A stretch of DNA of 64,000 bases from Heterocephalus glaber (Eukaryota > Chordata > Mammalia > Rodentia > Bathyergidae): NCBI RefSeq assembly GCF_000247695.1, contig NW_004624734.1:7601842-7665841 (forward strand), given 5' to 3'. The translations under genes were made by a program, and so were the position numbers. Under the pieces are notes generated by a model. It made no database searches. It was not told where the DNA came from and saw only the letters and a list, made by a program, of their open reading frames with translations. Below, in pieces: positions 54,791 to 64,000 of this stretch. Numbering within the stretch: position 1 is the first letter of the stretch; every line of letters begins with the position of its first letter.

Positions 54791-56887
54791 ATTATAATTT
54801 AAATAAATACTCCATTCCCTTATGTATCTAAAGGTACAATTACAATGGATTCTGTGGCTGTCTCTCAAATACCACTTGCACTTACTCCACCAAAACAGCT
54901 GGTGTCCAACTCTGTGTAGTCTCAGTCAAAGAGCAGCTCACTGAACTCATCAAGAATTCAGTTTCTTATTTTCTGCCAGTCACCCAGACCTAAGTCCATG
55001 GGCACAGGATTCTCCCTTGGCCAGAAGAACTGGTTCATGCTAATCCAATGGCAAAATGTTTAGGACTTTCATTTGGTAGGTGAAAAGAAAGTCTTTGTCT
55101 TTCTCTCCCTATGAACATGGTACAAGAAATTATCAGCCCCATCTGCTGCTCAAATTACCCTACACCTATGAAAAACCCCAGTCTTAGAATGAAACTAGCA
55201 CTGCAGATAGCAAAAATTAGAGAAAGTAGGCTCTTGGTAATATCAATAAACTGCTGGGCTGCTGGATCTACCAACCTCAAAAACACAGCCTCAATTATAT
55301 GAGCCAACAAATTTCCTGATTATCCAAGCTAGACTGAAATTTCTGAGACTCATCAACAAAAGCAAACTATTATCCCTCCCTGTAAAAGGTCTAAGTAGAA
55401 AAAGAACAGAGAAAAGAATAGAAATAAGCAGAAAAGAAAGGAAGGAAATGAGGGAGGAAAGGAAAAAGAAAAGTCAGGGACAGACATAAGGAAAGGCATC
55501 AGATATCAGGAATGAGATAATGAAGAGGTCCTGCATCCCCATCACAGGAAACTAGAAAGCGCTGTAGGAGAAAAGTTCTGAATCTAGTACCACTCTCAGC
55601 CCAAGAAACAAGGGAGGAGTTCCATCTAGAAGTTTCTGAGACTTCTGAAACAGAAATTTACTTCTTGTCTTTATGAGTATTTTTTTTCACTATCTGCTGC
55701 CTGTAAATCTTTTTTAAAACTAAAAAGGATCAAATGCTTGTTTCAGAAACAAATTAAGGAAAAATCTGGACAGTTTTCCCTCCACAGTAAGTCAAGGAAA
55801 GAAATAAATCTTCTTTTAAAATCTAAAAGTAAGAACACAAAGGAGAATAGGCAAGCCAGGGAAGCTGGCCCAAGACCCACAAGGCAGACCAAAATTCCAG
55901 GTGAAAAGTAAAACACTGATTGCTATTGATTCTCATGCCCTGTATCATGTCCCAACACCAACTTCACCCATGTGTGACACGCCTATTCCTACACACCAGC
56001 AGGTAAAAAGCTTGGAGGAGGAAAAGGTACAAGGCACTTTATTGTCCAGAGTCTCAAAGCACAGAAACCATTTGCTGTCAAGACACTGCACAACTTTTCC
56101 TACCCCTCCCTACAATTTGCACAAAGTCTGGGGAAAAGACAAGGCAAGTGGTCTCTTAAGAATCAATCTGAAAATGAGAGAGGAAAACAACAAACAATGG
56201 TGAAAGTATATAGTATTATCAGTATTTGGCTCTAAAGAAAAATAGATACATTCCATTGTAAAAGGAAATGTCAAAAACATGTCAGTATAGACTTGAAACT
56301 TGTAATCATTAAAAGATAAAGATTCTATTTGCTTTCACAAAACAAAATGAAACCAAACCAAAAAAAAAAAAAAAAGCTATAAGGAGTGATACAAACTATT
56401 AAAAGAAAATTTGTAGAAAAGAAACTTGATATGAAATAGGAAATGAATCAAGCACATTCCTCTGTGCTCTCTGGTCCCAAAGCATACTCTGAACATTGCT
56501 GCCCCACACTCAGGATTGTATAACGTTGCATCACTACCCTCTTGGTCAAATTATTCACCCACCATACAAAGCTACCTCTCTTTCATCACCATTCACCAAC
56601 TACTCCCACAACTGAAGAGCAATCTCGGTTAGCTAAATGCCTACTCCTCCCTAATGACCATCTCCTAAATATGTTTATTCCTATATTTTAATCCTATGTG
56701 TTCAACCCAGTTCACTCAGTTATTCTATGTAAATGTATACTGTCTAATTTCCACAAACTAAAGTGTACTTTAAACAAACAATGCAGAACAAAAGCAATGG
56801 TACCTGAGTGTTCAGTTTCTATTTGCTTTCACCATTTATATCGTATTACATATATTCACAGAGACACATATAAGCACACCTTATTAA

Positions 56888-56970
56888 TTTTTTTTCGGTA
56901 CCGGGATTGAACTTGGGACCTTGCGCTTGAGGGGCAGGCAGCAGCACCACTGAGCTAAATCCCTGGCCCA
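56888..56970 (-). mobile_element. ID-like SINE
   Basis: Reverse copy 'cggtaccgggattgaacttg' to 'gagctaaatccctggccca'. Confidence 0.9.
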
Positions 56971-57676
56971 CATCTTATTCTTTTAAGGGAAAGCATGCTC
57001 CAGAACAAAATGTGTGTCTCATTCTCTGTATTTCTTAAATTTCCTACTAGCATATTCCACATCTACAGGTAAGTGTTATACAAAGTGAGTCAGAGATTCA
57101 TGAATGCCCACACAGTGAAGCACAGTACAGAATCACAGATGGTTTCCTATGTATTTCTATTTGGTTTAAAAATGTACCTCCACCAACTCCTACCAGTCCT
57201 GGAGCATGAGTGTAGGAGAGATGATTTACAAGCACACAGAAGACAGCAATTTAACCCTCTCAATTACATTTTCCATAAAGCCATAGTTGAATAAATTACT
57301 GGCTGGCCCCACTAAAGTACTTTCTATTAAGGGAAAGCAAATCTAAGATTTTAAAGTTCAATAGATAATCTAATAATGTAAAATCAGAAAAACCTATAAT
57401 TTTGTCAATTTTTACTTTCCTTAACATGCTTAAGCATATTTTTTTCAACCTGGCCTTAATAAAAAGGCCTAAATCCTCATAAGTAAAAATTCTACAGTTT
57501 CGCAAATGAACCTACTACCGTAAACTGCTTTGGTACAATCAAAAACAGTAACTTCAAGTGACTCTTTCTTCAACTGCAGGTTTTAAATTTTTTGTCAAAT
57601 CACCTACACTCAGGAAACCGGTGAGGCTGCCTCATAGCTTCTCCCTACTTACTATTCACAGAGAAATGGTTGGTGA

Positions 57677-57752
57677 GGCTGGCGATACGGCTCAGAGGCG
57701 GAAAGTGTGCCTTGCTGTGCGAGTCCCTGGCTTCCATCTCGGCACAAGGTAA
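57677..57752 (+). mobile_element. Old ID-like SINE, diverged
   Basis: 'ggctggcgatacggctcaga' and 'gtgccttgctgtgcgagtcc' resemble an ID/BC1-type head; the B box is decayed. Confidence 0.45.
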
Positions 57753-58573
57753 AACAGCTTTGTGAAGTACAAGGATAAAGTCTTCCCCTTGCTACATATG
57801 ATAAATCACAGATTTACCACCTTAGTGCTGAGACCTCTCTGTGCTGCTGCAATCTTTTTGACGCTGATCGCAGTTTACTGTAAAATCACAGCACACCCAA
57901 GCTTCTGCTCTAAAAATGCAAAACTAGCCAAGCACAAGGCCCTGTAAACTGAACAGACACACGAGGGAGCCCTGCTGACAGAGCTGTATGGGAGGCCACT
58001 ATTTCCCAGTAAATTTTACACAAAAGACATCTGGGTTATGTTATGATAGCAAGTCTTAGCCTAAAACAAAGAACAAGAGAATGAGCTGTAATAGTAACAT
58101 GCCCAACTTCCAGAGATGAGCATAAAAGCAAGAGAAAAGACCAAGGAAAAATTTCAAAATGAACACAAAGCAATCAAAGAACATCATTTTAAAAGATCAT
58201 GAACCATAGGCTATTGAAAAATGCAGAAGTAACTGTGTATTATTTCCCAAATTCGCATGCACAAAAGAAATAAAAGTCAGCATGAAGAGGCACTTTGCTG
58301 AGAAATCCAACCAACCTAGTAATAAGTCTAATACATGTATGAAATCCAACAGCAATTCCAATTTCCCAAAATGAAATTAAAAGCACAAACAAAAAAGTTA
58401 AATCTGTTAAAAATCTGTTAAATCAGTTAATCTGTACGATAAGCTCTTTATAGAATTAGTTTATGACTTAAAGAATTCAAGAACACAGTTAACAATGTCA
58501 GTGTTAGTGTTAGGGAGAAATCTAAATTTAGGGAGCCTCTCCTAAGTGAGATTATAAACCAAAAACAAAGAAA

Positions 58574-58722
58574 GCACTGAGTGTGGTGGTGCACACCTAT
58601 AATCCCAGCACTCTGGGGGCTGAGGTAGAAATATCTCCATAAATTCGAGGCCAGTCTTGACTACACAGAGTCCAAGGCCAGCCTGAACTATATAGTAAGA
58701 TCCTGTCGCAAAAAAACCAAAA
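58574..58722 (+). mobile_element. B1 SINE
   Basis: 'gcactgagtgtggtggtgca' to 'tagtaagatcctgtcgcaaa', with the internal duplicated block (cttgactacacag / ctgaactatatag). Confidence 0.85.
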
Positions 58723-58879
58723 ACAACTAAGAAAGCAGTTAAGTATTGATATGTAGAGTTTAACTTAATAAAAACATACTGACTTTTGTTAGCTAAGACA
58801 CCAGAATACATCTATGCTCATGAGCTTACTGCAATGCCTATGCTATCAAAAGCTCAGAAAGGACATAGTTCCTAAAGGT

Positions 58880-58969
58880 ACCCCTCCCCCACGTACCAGG
58901 GATCTAACTGATAGGGACCTTGCACTTGCAAGCCAGGCAGGGTGCCACTGAGCTGACTCTCCAGCCCCT
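58880..58969 (-). mobile_element. ID-like SINE (older)
   Basis: Reverse copy 'cgtaccagggatctaactga' to 'gagctgactctccagcccc'. Confidence 0.8.
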
Positions 58970-58974
58970 AATTT

Positions 58975-59073
58975 CTTTTTTTTGGGGGGGGGGGGTTCTG
59001 GTACTGGGGATCGAACTTGGGACGCTGCGCTTGTGAGACAGGCATGGCGTCACGGAGCTAAATCCCCAGCCCT
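58975..59073 (-). mobile_element. ID-like SINE directly beside another
   Basis: Reverse copy with a G12 run at its T tail, inserted next to the 58880 copy. Confidence 0.87.
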
Positions 59074-59623
59074 GGTCTCTTTTTTACTTAATCTAGTTCC
59101 AGACCTTTAGGACATTCCTAGGAAGACTAAGCTTTCTCATCCATACTCATTTTTTTTTTTGCTAAGAAAATTAAGAAAGCAGACTAGGACAGCCTTTACA
59201 CTACTTGAATATACACATACTTACCTCAAAATACTGATTCTAAGTTCTCTCAGTTTCCAAGTCAGTATTAATTCATACCCAAGGCAACCTAATAGCAATC
59301 TGAGAAAATATTTTACAAGAGACAACTCAGTTTATAAAATCAATTTTAGGAAATTGGCCACTTAACAATTTTGCTACTTAACAAAATTTTCATAGTGAAC
59401 TCAGAATAAGAGCCCTCATAAAATTATTCACTTATCTATTGGGAGACTAGAAGACAGTACTGCACATATTTGAAAGACTTGCCCTTTAAAATTAGTATTA
59501 TGTTCTAATATAACTGAAGAAAAATTTAAAAACCTTTGTGGACACAACCCAATTAGATATAAGGGAGAAATGGGGGACATTACATATTCCGCCAAAATAC
59601 TTCACTTTAAAAATACTTGACAA

Positions 59624-59730
59624 GGGGCCGGGGGCGGGGGGGGTGTTAGCTCAGTGGTTCCACCACCTACCTCACAAGTGCAAGGTCCCAACTTCGATCC
59701 CTGGTACCCAAAAAAAAAGAAAGAGCAGCA
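59624..59730 (+). mobile_element. ID-like SINE
   Basis: Copy whose A box region is replaced by a G-rich stretch (gggggcggggggggtgttagctc). Flanked by TACTTGACAA on both sides. Confidence 0.88.
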
Positions 59731-59744
59731 AAGTACTTGACAAT

Positions 59745-60045
59745 GTAATTAATATGAGAAAATGAAAAAAATGGAAACAAAGTCTTTGTAAATAGGGAGC
59801 GGCAGAGGGGTTGAAGGGAGGGCAGGGGAAGGGGAAAAAAAATAAGAACCGAAATAGAGTATGTAAAGGTGCAAATTTCCAATGATGAATGTCATCATAC
59901 TATATATCTAAAATGTACTAATATTGGGCCAGGGATTTAGCTCAGTAGTTTCGCCGCCTGCTGCACCAAGCACAAGGACCCAAGTTCAATCCCCTCTACC
60001 AAAAAAAAAAAGTTCCAATAAAATTAATAATATAAAAAAAATACT
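59745..60045 (+). mobile_element. L1 3' end interrupted by an ID SINE
   Basis: 'ggaaacaaagtctttgtaaa', purine tract, 'gcaaatttccaatgatgaat', 'aaatgtactaat', then the ID, then 'ccaataaaattaataa'. Confidence 0.8.
59925..60011 (+). mobile_element. ID-like SINE inside L1 tail
   Basis: 'gggccagggatttagctcag' to A11; it splits the L1 poly(A) region. Confidence 0.88.
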
Positions 60046-60694
60046 TGACAAACACTATGGTAAATCAGGATCGTGCTTTATGTAAGTGTATCTTCCTATC
60101 TCCCAGTATGTCAGTTTGTTTCCTAAGGTAATCTCATCCTCCATTTGATTTTTAATTCCATTTTATACTGTCACCTAGTAGATAATACACAACAACATGG
60201 CCTGATGGGCCACACACCAGATTCACCTTTTTTCTAGTTACATCTTAACTAAAAGAATAAACTAACTATCCTTTAAAATTCAGTGCAACTCAACTATTAA
60301 AAAATTAGTGCTAAATTATCCAAATTATTTCCTTAGATAGCTCTGTATATAATTAGAAAGATTATATGGCAAGTCTAATGACAACTTATTTTATGTTGAT
60401 AATACAAAACCAGTAGTTCACTAATACTAATTTATGACCATGACTTAAATTATAAACCTGCAAAATCCTGTTGCACAGGTCCCTTTAAGATAACTCTGAA
60501 ATACACAAGCCAATACCAAACATTTGGTCAAGCTTTAGTACAAACCAGCAAACTTAGCATCTAAATGTAGTAATCAGGCTGCATCCTTTCAAAGATAATT
60601 AACTCTACCAACTGAAGCCTAAAAGATAGAAATTTTCAAAACTGGTTAACAGAAACTTCCAACTCTTCCATTTTGTTCTGTTTCAGATTCCAGC

Positions 60695-60778
60695 TTTTTT
60701 TTTTGTACTGGGGATCAAACTTGGGTCCTTGCGCTTGTGAGGCAGGCGGCAGAACCACTGAGCTAAATCCCTGGCCCT
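60695..60778 (-). mobile_element. ID-like SINE
   Basis: Reverse copy 'gtactggggatcaaacttgg' to 'gagctaaatccctggccc'. Confidence 0.9.
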
Positions 60779-61635
60779 AGCATTATTAACTTTACAAATA
60801 TTACCATCATTTCATTCCTATTCTCAAGCTCAAAATGCATAACTATGAAATCTCACGTTAAGCAAAAAGGAAAAAAACACTATAGACACTGTGGCATGAA
60901 CACTGTCAAAAAAAAGTACTCCAGTAAGCTAAGAGAGAAAGCTAAAAAATGTTGGAAGAGCTGATACGATTGCATGGCTAAGGGTAAACAAATTTTAAAG
61001 AGGCAAAATTCTTCCTATTGAGGAAAGGAGAGGGAAGAGGTCCCTTCTCCCTTTTTCTTTTTCAGAATTTCTTTTTCTTTCCCATTCAGTGCAAGTAAAT
61101 CTAAGCTTCCAGTCTCATAACTATAAAATGTTTCCTGCAAGACTTGAGAGCCACTCTGAACAATAACCAAGAAAGCCAACACCCCATTTCCCAGTTTTCT
61201 AGGAGAAAATGGGCCTAATTTGTAACCTGACTCCGAATTGTAAAACCTACCTCTATTCATAAAGATAGGAGAAAATTAGCAATTTTATCTTGAAAACATG
61301 GATGTAATGAATTATAACTACTGTTAAACTGAAGAAAAATTACATAAAAACAACACTGAAAGAGCCTTTCAGAATGGAGTCAGGAGGCCATAGGGAGAAA
61401 GACACACACAGGATTCCAGCTGCTGCCCAGGCCCAGGAACTTTGGTTACCTTCTAACTACCAGCAGCTCCAACAGATAACTACACTGTGCAAGAGACTCA
61501 AGACATACAAGGTTACAGGACTCTTTTTTTATGAATATTTTTACGAAATAAAAAAATTCTTTTCTTCATTTTCTATTGGTCACACAAGGCCCCGTCACAC
61601 AAGCACCCGTTCTAAATTCTAAAAGAAGTTTCCCA

Positions 61636-61729
61636 GGCCGGGGATTTAGCTCAGTGGTTCCGCCACCTGCCTTGCAAGCGGGAAGACCCGAGTTCGATCC
61701 CCGGTACCAAAAAAATAAAAAAAATAAAA
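61636..61729 (+). mobile_element. ID-like SINE, near consensus
   Basis: gccggggatttagctcagtgg to GATCCCCGGTACC, bounded by exact AAAAGAAGTTTCCCA repeats. It is among the youngest copies in the window. Confidence 0.95.
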
Positions 61730-62529
61730 GAAGTTTCCCAACAAAAGAATTTTTACTACCTTGCAATAAATCAACACAGTTTATTCACTATAAGCTTTCA
61801 TTTTCCCTACCTTCCTTGAATAGCTCTGACTCAGAGCTATTTGAACCTATTTCCTGATTGGCAATTGTTTTAAGACCCCCCCCTAAAAAGTGCTTTTCAT
61901 TTTCAGTTTCTAAGTTTGGATTTACTGATACCACTGAGCTCTACAAGAGCCACATTTCTTTTTGTATTTGCAATTTCTAGCAACTGTGTGGAATGCACAT
62001 TACACTCTGGTTCAACGGTATTAAATAATAAGTGTTTTCTCTTCTACCTTTGTGGAGATTTTCTGGGTTAGAAATTTATTATTATTATTATTCCCCAACC
62101 CTGGCTTAATTTTGAAACAAAGCCTATTTCTCAAATAATAACTCATGCCAAATAACACAATTCTATTTACTGGAACTGAGTACTAGAGAAACCCTGAAAT
62201 ATGCTGCTCAACTGGAGTGAGAAGAGGATGTTTACAAGAGAAGGTGGTGGGTGCTAAGTGGGCACACACTTTGATACACTCAAAATGAATCCACACACAG
62301 AAAAGATCCTAGTGGTTTAAAAACAAAAAAACAACTCCCACCTACCTCCTTTTCTACATTAATAACAGGATTTTTTAAAACCTCAGCCTTCTTTAGCTAA
62401 TTTTCTAAATCAAGACGATGCTCTGGCCTCTGAAAATGCAGTCACTTCTCACAGATGCCGTCCCACATAGGCAGGACCAAGACCACCAGAAACCTAGAAG
62501 CCAACCGTCCAGCCTTCCTTCCTCCCCAG

Positions 62530-62900
62530 GCTTCTGGAAGGTGACTGAGTCATGGAGGCACCACACTGTGAGTGGGTTAATCCACAGATGAGTTCAAAGC
62601 TAAATGTGCCTCTTAGGAGGTGGGATCTGGTCAAAAGGAGGCAGTCACCGGGGGCAAGACCTCGATGTGGGTATTTTCATTCCCTGGCTCCTTCCTTCTC
62701 TTCTTCTGTTTTCTGACCGTCACAACCTGAGTAGCTTTCCTCTGTGATGGGCCCTTCCACCACGCTGTTTCCTGTTTGGAGCCTGCAGACCATGGACTGA
62801 AACTTCTAAAACTAAGTCAAAATAAGCCTCTCTTCCTTCCAAGTTGTGTGTGCCAGATAGTGTCTGAGGGAGGATGAAAGTGACTAAGACAGGAATATCT
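62530..62900 (+). mobile_element. Probable ERVL-MaLR-type LTR remnant
   Basis: Order of phrases resembles MaLR LTRs: 'gagtgggttaatccacagat', 'ggtgggatctggtcaaaagg', 'catggactgaaacttctaaa', 'agtcaaaataagcctctctt'. No coding part. Confidence 0.45.
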
Positions 62901-63235
62901 GATTATCATGAAGATCAAATGAGATCTTAAACCTGGTCAGGAGAAGTAACTGCTTAGAACACAGAAAATGCTCAATAAAGAGTAGGTTTAAAAAAAATCA
63001 ACCACTGTCTTTATCTAGAACCACAGATGATGAATAATACTTGTTAAAAATGTTAACGAACCACTAAGAAAAACAAAATGTTTTATTAATCCGAAAATTC
63101 AGCATGCAAAATGCAATCTCATATATATTTTAAAACATACAAGATTTTATACAGTACTTGCAACTACATTACCCTGAAATAAACAACAAGTCCTTAAGGG
63201 AATCAGAACATGCTACCCTTTTAAAGGGTATGGAA

Positions 63236-63325
63236 TTAAAGTTGCCTCAGCTGGCCTGGAACTTGTGATCCTCCTACCTCAGTCTCCCTCATGGCTGAGA
63301 TTACAGGCATGCATGGACCTACTAG
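63236..63325 (-). mobile_element. B1 fragment
   Basis: Reverse piece 'ctggcctggaacttgtgatc' and 'ggctgagattacaggcatgc'. Confidence 0.6.
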
Positions 63326-63757
63326 TTTTCTTCAAAAGTAATCAATCAATCAACCAATAACAAACAAAAAAGCAAACTACAAGAGACTATGTGCTCCGCA
63401 CTATCTACGTACAGACATCATTAAAAACATTTCACTAAACTTTCTTAGCCAATGAAATGCTACAAAGAGGGGAAGAAAGTAGTAATACTCAAATGGCTAA
63501 GTTTTGAAAATGCAAAATACAAGTTAAAATACATAAAATAAAAAGACAAGGAATAGTCAAAATATCCACAGCATATAAGATAAATATGTCAAGGACTTAT
63601 CAACTATTACTTAGTGAACATGTATTATGAAAAAATTAAGCTCCAACTAAAAATTGAGATACTAATGAGGAAAGAAATGGCTTAGTAATTTCAAGAATTT
63701 AAACATTAGTATCTTTAGTCAAATACACAGGAAAAGAAAAATACTATACTTACATTT

Positions 63758-64000
63758 TCATTTTTTTAAAAATTTTATTTTATTGGTACATTTTAGGCAT
63801 ACAATATAATGACATTCATCATTGGAAATTTGCACCTTTACGTGATCTCTCTTGGTTCTTACTTTTCCCCCTTCCCCTGCCCTCCCTTCAACCCCTCTAA
63901 CCCTATCTACAAAGACTTTGCTTCCATTTTTTCCTTTTCTCATATTAATTCCATTCCCTTCTTTCCTTTCCCCTACCCCTCCCACTTCCCCTTCCTCTTT
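63758..64000 (-). mobile_element. L1 3' end, running off the window
   Basis: Reverse copy: 'attttattggtacatttta', 'attcatcattggaaatttgc', then a long pyrimidine tract. It is the mirror image of the 59745 tail. Confidence 0.8.

Larger units (their letters stand above)
50024..64000 (-). other. DICER1: DICER1 intron 1, 3' part
   Basis: About 14 kb without a supported exon other than repeats. No CpG-dense block is seen, so the promoter and exon 1 must be further upstream. Unassigned unique AT-rich sequence fills 50290-51620, 54800-56880, 57000-57660, 57760-58570, 60050-60690 and 61740-62520. Confidence 0.8.

Noticed and set aside
57560..57960. Possible first exon or promoter of DICER1
   Set aside because: A few CpGs occur near 57680-57740, but the density is far below a CpG island and they fall in an old ID-like SINE.
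61636..61729. tRNA gene call for ID-like copies (A and B boxes present)
   Set aside because: These have A tails and target duplications and lack a full cloverleaf; they are tRNA-derived SINEs.

Overview
This is a mammalian nuclear genomic window: GT-AG introns, L1, MIR and hAT/MER5-type repeats, and no operons. Rodent-type monomeric B1 (7SL-derived) SINEs and about 28 copies of a tRNA-derived ID-like SINE point to a rodent. The ID-like consensus (TTTAGCTCAGTGG A box, GTTCGATCC B box, ending GGTACC plus A tail) does not look murid; a castorimorph (beaver or kangaroo-rat relative) is a plausible guess that I cannot confirm.

The only protein-coding gene I can support is DICER1, read on the minus strand. 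Its first coding exon is at 49835-50023, its stop codon at 6432-6434, and its 3' UTR runs to a canonical AATAAA near 2223-2228. I could place all 26 coding exons (exons 2-27 in human numbering). Every splice junction is GT-AG with matching phase. The exon lengths sum to 5808 nt, giving an intact protein of 1935 residues. That is 13 more than the 1922 residues I recall for human DICER1, and the whole excess is explained by a run of 21 glutamates (12554-12616) in exon 23, in the linker of RNase IIIa. Helicase, DUF283, platform/PAZ, both RNase III domains with their catalytic acidic residues, and the C-terminal dsRNA-binding domain are all present.

Layout: 1-2200 is intergenic sequence downstream of DICER1 (L1 fragments and a perfect 16-bp inverted repeat). 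2200-6431 is the 3' UTR with four miR-103/107 seed sites. 6432-50023 holds the coding exons and introns. 50024-64000 is the 3' part of intron 1, rich in SINEs, with an L1 tail, a mariner-derived foldback element and an apparent processed retrocopy. The promoter and exon 1 lie beyond position 64000.

Regulatory sequence visible here fits Dicer being controlled by the small RNAs it makes: three let-7 seed matches in the coding sequence, miR-103/107 sites in the 3' UTR, and a seven-codon upstream ORF whose stop overlaps the DICER1 start codon. I see no undescribed multi-gene system. The points most worth checking are the poly-glutamate expansion, the foldback mariner elements on both sides of exon 10, the retrocopy in intron 1, and the hairpin just past the poly(A) site.
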